A stretch of 64,000 nt of DNA from a candidate division KSB1 bacterium (GTDB lineage Bacteria > Zhuqueibacterota > Zhuqueibacteria > Thermofontimicrobiales > Thermofontimicrobiaceae), in assembly GCA_034506395.1 (NCBI GenBank), contig JAPDPQ010000022.1:1-64000 (forward strand), in the 5' to 3' direction. A program made the position numbers and the translations under genes. Of the stretch, positions 56,768 to 64,000 are shown in pieces. The notes under the pieces are model-generated. The model worked only from the letters and a program-made list of their open reading frames with translations, had not been told where the DNA came from and did not search any database. The stretch's first letter is position 1. Every line of letters starts with the position of its first letter.

Positions 56768-58126
56768 CTAATATTGAAACGGTTTACCTCCAGCCAATAC
56801 TTCCTGATTTTTAGCGTCAAAAGTGGCTTGTTGCCCAGTGCGCAAAGCAGCATTGGTCATGATCGTGGCAATAGAGTGATGGTAACCGGCGACCACATCC
56901 GCGTTGGGCTGCTTTCGGGAGCGCACACATTCCATCCAATTTCGCATATGAGCCGAGGTCATGGGATCTGTGCCGGTCGCGGCGCTGGTAACTACCCGGG
57001 TCTCAGGTAATTGAAACTGCTCGAGCAAATTCGCTGGCATTCCTATGGCGGCTGCATCGCGCTCCGTCAACCCGCCTTCATTGGTCACTAAATTTCGGTC
57101 CAAATCCAGTTTTCCTCCATTGGAAAAATAATATTCTTTCACGCCGCCGGCAGAGTTATGCATCCGAGATGAATAAACAACCTGAAATCCAGTGCTCGGA
57201 TCATCCAATGGGCCATAGTCGAATACGGCGGTCAATGTATCGCAATTTTTGCGCCCGTCTTTCCAGACGTAGATGCCTCCACCAGCAACCACACTGCGCG
57301 GATAGGGCAAATCAGTAAACCAATGAACTGTATCGATCTGATGACACATCCATTGACCGGGAATTCCAGAGGAGTAAGGCCAAAACAGACGATATTCAAT
57401 GTATTTTCTGGGATCCCATGGCTCATACGGCCGATTCATTAGATAGCGTTTCCAATCGGTATCGGTTTCTTTGATAGCAGCCACGAGATGAGGCCGACGC
57501 CAACGTCCTGGCTGGTTGACGTTCCAGGTCATCTCAACAAAGGTAATTGGACCAAATTTGCCTGATTTGATATATTGATTGGCTGCGATATAATTGGCCC
57601 CGCTGCGGCGCTGCGACCCCACTTGGACGATCCGATCGCTCTGTTTCACCACCTGAAGCGCCAGACGATTATCCGCCATGGTTTCCGCAAACGGCTTTTC
57701 TACATAAACATCGCATCCAGCTTGCACAGCCTCGACGGTATGCAGCGCATGCTGAAAATCAGCGGTGCTGATGATGACTGCGTCTGGCCGGTGTTTTTCG
57801 TATAGCTCTTCATTATTGCGCGCAGCATTCACGGCCTGCCCGGTTTTTTGAGAGACAAACGCTAACCCCTCCTCCCGCCGACGGTTCCAGATATCCGAAA
57901 CGGCCACAATTTCGAAATTCAATTCCGCGCTGTGATCCCAAAAACATGGGATCAGTGCATCCTTAGCACGATCGGAAAACCCCACGATACCGACTCGAAC
58001 CCGGTCGTTAGCACCTAAAATTTTACCATAACTTTTAGCAGACCAGCCGGGGCTCCCCCTAAAAACCGCCAGCCCAGCCGCCGAGGCGGCCATCGCTTTT
58101 ATGAAGTTTCGCCTAGTTAAATCCAT
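56768..58126 (-). CDS. Gfo/Idh/MocA-family oxidoreductase, Tat-exported
   Basis: 452 residues; GGGGAGGAG lies just before the ATG. A twin-arginine signal (MDLTRRNFIKAMAASAAGLA) indicates folded export, consistent with a bound NAD(P) cofactor. The Rossmann start reads VRVGIVGFSDRA and the family E-K-P motif is present as VEKPFAETM, followed by the substrate domain with HQIDTVHWF. Members oxidise or reduce hydroxyl groups on sugars and related compounds. It lies last in a row of five minus-strand genes whose mix (three such enzymes, a sugar isomerase-like protein, DUF1080) points to exported sugar 3-dehydrogenation chemistry. The specific substrate cannot be told. Confidence 0.88.
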   Translation of the reverse strand: MDLTRRNFIKAMAASAAGLAVFRGSPGWSAKSYGKILGANDRVRVGIVGFSDRAKDALIPCFWDHSAELNFEIVAVSDIWNRRREEGLAFVSQKTGQAVNAARNNEELYEKHRPDAVIISTADFQHALHTVEAVQAGCDVYVEKPFAETMADNRLALQVVKQSDRIVQVGSQRRSGANYIAANQYIKSGKFGPITFVEMTWNVNQPGRWRRPHLVAAIKETDTDWKRYLMNRPYEPWDPRKYIEYRLFWPYSSGIPGQWMCHQIDTVHWFTDLPYPRSVVAGGGIYVWKDGRKNCDTLTAVFDYGPLDDPSTGFQVVYSSRMHNSAGGVKEYYFSNGGKLDLDRNLVTNEGGLTERDAAAIGMPANLLEQFQLPETRVVTSAATGTDPMTSAHMRNWMECVRSRKQPNADVVAGYHHSIATIMTNAALRTGQQATFDAKNQEVLAGGKPFQY

Positions 58127-58199
58127 GGCTCCTCCCCAAATTTCATCGATATCACTCCCGCTATCTGCGGGAACGCCTTTTTTAAGCCTTGCACATTTT

Positions 58200-58408
58200 C
58201 CCCACTGATGATAAAACTTCCGCGAATATTTTTATCCGTTGTTGTCTTATAGTCCAGGGAAATATTTCTTGACCCCCTTGGATTCTTCCCCACCAATGAA
58301 AAAACTTCCGCGGATATTTTTATCCGTTGTTACCTTATCACCCGTGAAAATATTTTTGATCCCCCCGATGGATTCTTCAATACCGATGATAAAGTCTATC
58401 ATCCGTGG
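58200..58408. repeat. imperfect 88-90-bp tandem repeat, about 2.3 copies
   Basis: Unit 1 (58200-58287) and unit 2 (58288-58377) both begin CCCCAC, contain AAAACTTCCGCG followed by ATATTTTTATCCGTTGTT and end GGATTCTT. A third partial unit (58378-58408) follows. The repeat lies in the 379-base gap between two minus-strand oxidoreductase genes, upstream of the one starting at 58126. No gene is seen in the gap. Confidence 0.75.
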
Positions 58409-58505
58409 GGACGGATTAAGTTTTGAAACCTCGTAAAAATCAACTAAGGTTGGCTCATGTTATAGATAATATTTCGCCAATCAATTTTTTGGTAATTGGC
58501 TCTAT

Positions 58506-59897
58506 TTAATGTTCATTCAATGCCAGTTCTAAAGCTGCGGTGGTTGTGTGATATTTAGCCATCATATAAGCCCATTCCCAATCCGGCAGTTTCCCATTTT
58601 TTAAAAATTGCAGGAATTTTTCGGTGACCTGGGCGAAATGCGCCTCATGCCCTACGCGAAAGCTGTCGGGTATAATAATTTGCCAGCCTTTGGGCGTGGG
58701 CTGCATAGCAATGCCAGGATATTGAGATTGGAGCTTCAAAATGGTACTCTCCAACGCATGGGCTATCGCTTCGGGCTGTCCGAGATCCGCAGGCTCCACA
58801 TAAAGTTCTGGTCGATAGTGCTGTTCTTTGCCTTGCCGAATCACGACATCCGCTTTGCTGCCGCGCATAAGCGAATAATGCGTATCTCCACCATCGTCCG
58901 GGGCTTGAAATTCCCAGCTCACTGCGATCCGGACATGAATCCCTCGAATTTTATAGACTATCTCGCCGTTCGCAGATACAGCCAGTTCGCCAGATTCATT
59001 CAAATATGGCCTCAAATAATCTGGAAACTCGGGCAATTGGGTGACCTGTTGAAATTGGCCAGGACTCACCAGTGTTGGCCAATGCCTCGCATCAACAAGT
59101 TCAATCTCGTGCTCAAAATCGATGATTTGCTCTGGGAAACATTCCCACTGCACCAGATCCACCAGATGAGTTGTCACATCCACGAGACCATCGCCCTGCT
59201 GCTTAACATCAAAATACCAGCCTGGTCGCTTCAGCGGCTGACCTGAAACGTATTTAAAAAAATGATGGACACTTTCTTTAATGATGGATGGCTGTTCTGG
59301 GGATCCGACCTGTAACTCGCCAAAAACTTCGGGTATATGAATCAGTTCTTTCTGAAGCATCGTGGTGATCTCATATCGCTCGGTCATGATGTCGTAAAGC
59401 AACACACCTTTTCGCTGAGCCAGATCAAAAGCCTCACGGAGCAAATTGAATCCCTCCCGATTCATGCACATCGGTTTATCAGCCAACACATGCAGTCCGG
59501 CTGCCACGCAAGCCTTGATGTACTCGGTCTTTCTGCGGTTATTGCCAGAGATGACCACCACATTGCCCGGTCGAAGTCGCAACATCCGTTCGAGATAATC
59601 ATCCCCGAGATATAGGATGGTCTCCCAGCGCGTGGGATCTTCGGAGCGACGGTTATAAGCTTCGATGCGCCGGAGATGCTCCTGGACATCAGGGCCATTT
59701 GGGGCAAAGATATGGATCTGAGGGGAAACTTCAGGGTACATTTTTTTATGAATCAGGGCAGCATGAAAATGGCCCGGGTCAAGGGTCATGATTTTGACCT
59801 CTCCAGGCATCCCAACAAAGCTCGATTTCTCTTTGTGAAGTGACTCACAAGACGTTGTTATTAAAAATAAGAGCACCATTATTCCATAATGTTTCAT
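58506..59897 (-). CDS. putative oxidoreductase with Gfo/Idh-like fold (PF16490-like C-terminus), exported
   Basis: 463 residues; GAGG about 6 bases upstream of the ATG. The N-terminus is a signal peptide ending in a Cys (MVLLFLITTSCES), possibly a lipoprotein with a loose lipobox. The mature part opens with VKIMTLDPGHFHAALI, then VVVISGNNRRKTEYI and VLADKPMCMN, the last being the family's (E/D)-K-P motif. The second half has VTTHLVDLVQW and matches what I know as the putative oxidoreductase C-terminal domain family found in Bacteroidota and Planctomycetota sugar loci. It probably acts outside the cytoplasm with the neighbouring sugar enzymes. Confidence 0.82.
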   Translation of the reverse strand: MKHYGIMVLLFLITTSCESLHKEKSSFVGMPGEVKIMTLDPGHFHAALIHKKMYPEVSPQIHIFAPNGPDVQEHLRRIEAYNRRSEDPTRWETILYLGDDYLERMLRLRPGNVVVISGNNRRKTEYIKACVAAGLHVLADKPMCMNREGFNLLREAFDLAQRKGVLLYDIMTERYEITTMLQKELIHIPEVFGELQVGSPEQPSIIKESVHHFFKYVSGQPLKRPGWYFDVKQQGDGLVDVTTHLVDLVQWECFPEQIIDFEHEIELVDARHWPTLVSPGQFQQVTQLPEFPDYLRPYLNESGELAVSANGEIVYKIRGIHVRIAVSWEFQAPDDGGDTHYSLMRGSKADVVIRQGKEQHYRPELYVEPADLGQPEAIAHALESTILKLQSQYPGIAMQPTPKGWQIIIPDSFRVGHEAHFAQVTEKFLQFLKNGKLPDWEWAYMMAKYHTTTAALELALNEH

Positions 59898-60091
59898 TGT
59901 CGCCTCGCTGAATAAACCCCGAATTTATTCATTTTCAAAGATACGGAAAACTGGAGCCACCTATCCATTTAAGAGCAAAATTAATCCAAACTTCATCTCT
60001 GGTATTCGATCGAATCTTCGGTTCACTCCAAAATTGTTGAGTCAAATCCGCTGAGAGGAACGATTTAGCCATAAGGAATGTATCGATCGCA

Positions 60092-60958
60092 CTAAACTGT
60101 AGCTAACACTCCCCGCACAAATCCAACCGATTCAGCCACTCCAGGCAGTGGATCTGTCTCATCCTTTTCAAATTCGAAGGCGAGCACGCCGCTGTAATTT
60201 ACTTGGATCAACGTCCTTAGCACACGTGGAATATCGATCACACCTCGGCCGATCTCGACCGTTGTACCTTCTTTGTTTGAAGCAGACACATCCTTGATGT
60301 GCACATCCAGCAACCGATCGGCGAATCGCCGAATCGCCTCAGCAGGATCCTGGCCGAGCCGCTGGGTGTGCCCTATATCGATGCACAGCCCAATCCTGCG
60401 ATCCAATGATTTGATCCGCTCGTATGCGGACTCAGGGCTGGGATAGCGCTCATCTCCTGGGCCATGATTATGGATCGCCAGCTTGATATCGAACTGTTGA
60501 ACTTTCTCATTGACCAATCCCAACAGATCATGTTCTGGAACGCCGATGATCAACTCCATTCCGGCAGCTTTGGCATATTCGAAAGCCCGTAATACCTCCG
60601 CTGTGTTCTTCATATAAACTACACCGCATCCATATAACTTCAAGCCAGCTTGCTGAACTGCATTTGCTACCGATTTGATTTGCTCTTCGCTGCTATCCAG
60701 CGGGAGATGAAAATCTTTGAAAGCAATGTGATCGATGCCCAGCCTCCGGGTCATGGCCAGCGTCTGTTCCAGATTAAAGCGCCGAAAAGTGTAAGAAGCA
60801 ATCCCAAGCGTAAATTTAATCCGTTCGGTCAAGCGCCCCGAACTTGCAGATCTCTTCGAAGCCAGTAATGGATTAACAACAAAAACTTCGGACAATGCTG
60901 CCCCCAGAGCTCCTATGGACAATGAAGTAAGAAATTCACGACGACTGTTGCGTATCAT
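60092..60958 (-). CDS. sugar phosphate isomerase/epimerase-like TIM-barrel protein, Tat-exported
   Basis: 288 residues from ATG 60958. The frame opens ten codons earlier, but GGAGGG precedes 60958 by about 5 bases and this start gives a clean Tat signal (MIRNSRREFLTSLSIGALGA). The barrel has the xylose-isomerase-like/AP-endonuclease-2 pattern: GIASYTFRR, HIAFKDFHLP, LAIHNHGPGD, GLCIDIGHT, LDVHIKDV and LAFEFEKDE, supplying the metal-binding His, Asp and Glu residues. Exported members sit beside Gfo/Idh oxidoreductases and DUF1080 proteins and are thought to act as lyases or epimerases on keto sugars rather than on phosphorylated ones. That role is inferred from context. Confidence 0.87.
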   Translation of the reverse strand: MIRNSRREFLTSLSIGALGAALSEVFVVNPLLASKRSASSGRLTERIKFTLGIASYTFRRFNLEQTLAMTRRLGIDHIAFKDFHLPLDSSEEQIKSVANAVQQAGLKLYGCGVVYMKNTAEVLRAFEYAKAAGMELIIGVPEHDLLGLVNEKVQQFDIKLAIHNHGPGDERYPSPESAYERIKSLDRRIGLCIDIGHTQRLGQDPAEAIRRFADRLLDVHIKDVSASNKEGTTVEIGRGVIDIPRVLRTLIQVNYSGVLAFEFEKDETDPLPGVAESVGFVRGVLATV

Positions 60959-61068
60959 TTTCCCTCCGCAGAAAACGAATTCAGGCAATTTGCTGATCGA
61001 TTAAATTTGCAAGAATCCAGGATTCTATTTTATCTATCTTTGACAGGAGTGCTGGTTGAGTTAATTGA

Positions 61069-61767
61069 TCAAAGCGGCCTAATTTTGATATTTCTGAAAG
61101 AGACGGTATCACCATGATCTTGAAGCAAAATGTGGCCTCGCTCTTGTTGCCCAAAACCTTCAATATTTTGGTATTTGCTCTTTTGAACCAATGCCCGAAA
61201 ACATTGAGAGAATCGATCGAACGAGACCACTTTGACGCCATTAAGCCAATGCTCAACCAGGCTGCCGTTCACTACAATGCGCGCCTGGTTCCATTCCCCG
61301 ATTGGCCGAACCTGTTTGTTCTCCGCTGGGATCAAATCGTACAGCGAGGCCAGCGTTCGATTCCCGCAAACCCCCTGTTTGGCATCGGGATGCCGTTCAT
61401 CATCTAAAATTTGATACTCCAGTCCCAAAGAGGTACCAGGCTGAACAAAGTATTTGATCCCGCTGTTCGCTCCTGGCGTTAATTTAAATTCAAGCGCAAG
61501 TTCAAAGCTGCTGAATTGCTCCACCGTGACGATATCGCCTCCTTTTCCGCCAGCCAAAACCGTAAGCTCGCCGTCCTTGATCTCCCAGCCTCGCTCTGGA
61601 AAATTCTGCCCTTGAGCGCTTTTCCACCCCTGAGAGCTGACGCCATCGAACAACAATCTCCAGCCCTGGCGCACTTCCTCACGAGTCAATTGCGTCTGCG
61701 CTTCTAATTTTGCGCCCCAGAATATGCAAATCGCACCAATGAGCAACACCACGTATACCGACTTCAT
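61069..61767 (-). CDS. DUF1080 / 3-keto-disaccharide hydrolase-like secreted protein
   Basis: 232 residues with a Sec signal peptide (MKSVYVVLLIGAICIFWGAK, cleaved near LEAQ). The mature domain shows the DUF1080 (PF06439) signature: GWRLLFDGVSSQGWK, WEIKDGELTV, FELALEFKLTPGANSGI, LEYQILDDERHPD and GEWNQARIVVNGSLVEHWLNG. It is a concanavalin-like jelly roll. Family members characterised in recent work act on 3-keto-glycosides or their enol products. Single-domain length is normal. Its neighbours are two oxidoreductases and an isomerase-like protein, the usual company of this family. Confidence 0.92.
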   Translation of the reverse strand: MKSVYVVLLIGAICIFWGAKLEAQTQLTREEVRQGWRLLFDGVSSQGWKSAQGQNFPERGWEIKDGELTVLAGGKGGDIVTVEQFSSFELALEFKLTPGANSGIKYFVQPGTSLGLEYQILDDERHPDAKQGVCGNRTLASLYDLIPAENKQVRPIGEWNQARIVVNGSLVEHWLNGVKVVSFDRFSQCFRALVQKSKYQNIEGFGQQERGHILLQDHGDTVSFRNIKIRPL

Positions 61768-61988
61768 GCCTTTACCTCTCTTTTTGGTTTATCCGTTCGA
61801 TCGACATCTTCAAATGATTTATTGAAAAAATCCGAAGCTTTCGACAATAAGAATTTCCACAAGCTTTACAATCGATATTCTTCTCGCAAACAACATGTTG
61901 TTTTGAGCGAATTCAGCCGCCAATAAACATCACTCTGGTCAATTCTGAGCACCTTCCCAAAATTTTTCACAGCGAAAATCGTCTACGA

Positions 61989-63596
61989 CTATATGATTCT
62001 CTTTTGCACTGGATCCCACTCTACCCTGCGCTGTTCAAGATAAGAGCGTGTTGCCATGTGACAGGCGATAGTCACTTCGAAGCCCTTATCGATATCACAA
62101 CTTGGTTGATTGCCACTGCGAATACATTCCAACCATTCTTTTAGGTGCAGATGCGAAACGTCCATCGGCTTGCCGTTACGATAAGTATAGGTAAGGCCGC
62201 GATCCAGGTAGAATTTTTCGCTGGCAGAGGTAATAGGATCGATGGATTTCAGACCCGGTCGATAGGCGAACAATGGAAGGGATGGATCAAGTATGCCTTG
62301 GCGGATTTTCTCAATATAACGAGTGCTTTCGCGATCGGCCATGACGGTTAGGCTTGCTCCCAGCTCCATTGAACCATCGTGCCCCATGAATATACGACCA
62401 CGATTTACGCTGCTGGCTAGCGAGGCACTGTAAATCATGGTTAACTGTTTTTCTGGGAACTCGAAGACTGCATGAAACACATCTGGGATTTCCCGATTGT
62501 CCTTGTAGAAATAAATTCCTCCTGAGGCCATACAATATTTGGGAATCCCGGTGCCGAGGATTTGATTCACTGCATCGATTTCATGAGAGAGCAATTGGCC
62601 AGATAGTCCAGTGCCATAAGCCCACCATTTGGTCCAATTATAGAATCGATCGATATTGAACGGGACTTTAGGACTGGGTCCCAACCATTGATCCCAATCG
62701 ATGCTTTGAGGATCACCAGGTTTGGGATTGCCGTTGGCATCCAAGTGACGGATCCAGGCGCCATCTGGAGTATTGCGATTGGTGGTAGTTTCCACAAGAG
62801 TAATTTTACCGAGAATATTTTTTGCAACAATTTCCCGAGCTTTAGCAAACGCCTCACTTTGATGATATTGATGGCCCAATTGAAATATGATACCGTTGCG
62901 GCGCTGGCTTGCCTTGACCGCTGCCACAACGTTATGGAGCTCGTCCTCGGTCCGCGTGAGACATTTTTCGCAATAGATGTGCTTTCCGGCATTGGCAGCA
63001 TCAATGGTCATTTGTGCATGATGAAAATCAGGCGTGGCAATGATCACCGCATCGATCTCATCGCTGGAAAGCAATTCTTGATACGTCCAGAATCGTTTTG
63101 GACGCGGCAACGAGCCTGAGACGCTGTTGCGCACTGCACTATTAGGGACAAGCGCTAGCCCTCGTTCAGCGCGCAGATCAAACACATCGCAAATGCCAGT
63201 AATGACCACATACAATGGCTCTTGAAGCTCCCAGTCCTGCCAGGTCCGATTCAATCTGTTTTGTTCCGCCTGCTGCCTTACTGAGGCGATCCATTCGGGA
63301 TGCGCGAATCCTAACGCCCGAGCAAGCTGCTCCCCCCGCGTTCCGAAACCAATGATGCCAATTCGTATCAGCTCAATCCCTGCTCCGGACTCCGATCGAA
63401 CAGAGGTCACAGATCCCGCGCCGCTCTCAGAAAATTCCTCCAATAATTGTCGTTTCCGTGAACGATCATAAAAGATTTTCTTCACCCACGCAAAGATAAA
63501 ACCGATCAGCACGGGAATCCCAGCCAGCGCTTTTAACCACTCGCGTCGGGTTATTCCCAGCCGATCCAATGCCGATTTGCTGATCTTTTGCTCCAT
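61989..63596 (-). CDS. Gfo/Idh/MocA-family oxidoreductase with N-terminal membrane/Tat segment
   Basis: 535 residues, longer than usual because of an N-terminal extension. A twin-arginine stretch (GITRREWLKALAGIPVLIGF) leads into a hydrophobic helix followed by a basic region, so the protein is either Tat-exported or stays anchored. The Rossmann motif is IRIGIIGFGTRGEQLA. The usual E-K-P appears as YCEKCLTRTEDE, with Pro replaced by Cys; the key Lys is kept. The substrate domain has SHEIDAVNQIL and ends LEQRRVEWDPVQKRII. No clear ribosome site precedes the ATG. It is first in the row of five minus-strand sugar genes, with a promoter-like sequence near 63959-63987 upstream. Confidence 0.87.
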   Translation of the reverse strand: MEQKISKSALDRLGITRREWLKALAGIPVLIGFIFAWVKKIFYDRSRKRQLLEEFSESGAGSVTSVRSESGAGIELIRIGIIGFGTRGEQLARALGFAHPEWIASVRQQAEQNRLNRTWQDWELQEPLYVVITGICDVFDLRAERGLALVPNSAVRNSVSGSLPRPKRFWTYQELLSSDEIDAVIIATPDFHHAQMTIDAANAGKHIYCEKCLTRTEDELHNVVAAVKASQRRNGIIFQLGHQYHQSEAFAKAREIVAKNILGKITLVETTTNRNTPDGAWIRHLDANGNPKPGDPQSIDWDQWLGPSPKVPFNIDRFYNWTKWWAYGTGLSGQLLSHEIDAVNQILGTGIPKYCMASGGIYFYKDNREIPDVFHAVFEFPEKQLTMIYSASLASSVNRGRIFMGHDGSMELGASLTVMADRESTRYIEKIRQGILDPSLPLFAYRPGLKSIDPITSASEKFYLDRGLTYTYRNGKPMDVSHLHLKEWLECIRSGNQPSCDIDKGFEVTIACHMATRSYLEQRRVEWDPVQKRII

Positions 63597-63728
63597 GCTT
63601 CATTCTGATTTTTTAATATACTCAAGTCTTACTGCAAAACCCAGCTTCTCCTAGCTCATTTCCATGTTCACTCGGGACAAGACTTATTAGTCCCTGAACG
63701 AAAACCATTACATTTGAATTAGAAAAGT

Positions 63729-63808
63729 CATTCCGAACGAAGTGAGGAATCTGGTGACAATTGCATTGTTAGACTTACAGATTTCTCTCCGCCAACTGGC
63801 GGGTCAAT
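63729..63808. repeat. dispersed palindromic intergenic repeat, copy C
   Basis: GTCATTCCGAACGAAGTGAG with GGAATCTGGTGAC, then TTACAGATTTCTC, a CCGCCAACTGGCGG palindrome and a degenerate closing arm. The order of elements matches copies near 55940 and 56098 and the degenerate copy near 31135-31250, including the preceding GAACGAAAACCATT-like segment shared with 31138. Confidence 0.7.
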
Positions 63809-63958
63809 TAACAATAAGCGGAGTTTTCGTTTTAGCACTAATTAAAAATCTCGAGCCTCGCTCATGGTGCTTTGAAACTTCGGCAGCAAAATTTGCTTTC
63901 ATTGAATACCTAAAAAACAAAACCGCTTTTTTTTGAAATCAATGCAATCTACGCGTCA

Positions 63959-63987
63959 AAGATAGACAAATAAGTTATTCATGTCAA
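63959..63987 (-). promoter_or_regulatory. sigma-70-like promoter, minus strand
   Basis: On the minus strand TTGACA (63987-63982), a 17-base spacer, then TATCTT (63964-63959). It reads toward the sugar oxidoreductase gene starting at 63596, which would have a leader of about 350 bases containing the palindromic repeat. Confidence 0.4.
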
Positions 63988-64000
63988 GTTTTTTTTGCAA

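Larger units (their letters stand above)
63597..64000. other. upstream region of the sugar-oxidoreductase genes
   Basis: About 400 bases with no supported gene. It holds a dispersed palindromic repeat (63729-63808) and a minus-strand promoter-like sequence near the right edge. The small plus-strand frame at 63742-63936 merely reads through the repeat. Confidence 0.5.

Noticed and set aside
58608-59246. 212-codon plus-strand frame opposite the oxidoreductase gene
   Set aside because: Antisense to a conserved enzyme; no ribosome site or known motif.

Overview
The window is dominated by one plus-strand nonribosomal peptide synthetase (NRPS) assembly line of about 45 kb (4893-49878). It has seven genes and twelve modules. 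The organism is probably an uncultured member of the FCB group (Bacteroidota, Calditrichota or KSB1-like lineages). The reasons are a type IX secretion sorting domain (NYPNPFN...) on the protein at 50232-51899, Tat- and Sec-exported sugar oxidoreductases with DUF1080 and sugar isomerase partners, AT-rich intergenic DNA between coding regions of roughly 48-50% GC, and dispersed GTCATTCCGA-type palindromic repeats. The phylum is an inference.

Left edge (1-4892): a minus-strand gene of unknown function runs off the left end. Its upstream part is scrambled by a roughly 150-bp inversion between 17-bp inverted repeats, next to a stray TPR fragment. A secreted GH51-type arabinofuranosidase (1919-3499) follows, then a 1.4-kb AT-rich gap that carries the likely NRPS promoter.

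NRPS region (4893-49878): the domain order is C-A-T | C-A-T-C-A-T-E | C-A-T-C-A-T | C-A-T-C-A-T-E | C-A-T-C-A-T | C-A-T-C-A-T-E | C-A-T-TE. Epimerases sit in modules 3, 7 and 11, and each is followed by a subunit that starts with a D-C-L type condensation domain. Specificity codes read by eye suggest X1-Gln2-D-X3-X4-Phe5-Gln6-D-X7-X8-Phe9-Orn10-D-Asn11-X12, probably N-acylated and released by the thioesterase. Gene pairs 2+3 and 4+5 look like a duplicated four-module block. Subunit ends fall into matched docking classes.

Accessory region (50232-56533): a T9SS-sorted beta-propeller protein, a divergent carnitine-acyltransferase-fold protein overlapping an MFS exporter by 4 bp, a 93-residue small protein of unknown function, and an MbtH-like protein. 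The last four plausibly belong to the peptide locus (acyl handling or tailoring, export, unknown, and A-domain chaperone).

Right region (56768-63596, minus strand): three Gfo/Idh/MocA-family oxidoreductases, a xylose-isomerase-like TIM-barrel protein and a DUF1080 protein, all with export signals. The combination suggests extracytoplasmic sugar or glycoside processing through 3-keto intermediates. It is probably unrelated to the peptide. No phosphopantetheinyl transferase, fatty acyl-AMP ligase, regulator, tRNA, rRNA or CRISPR array was seen.
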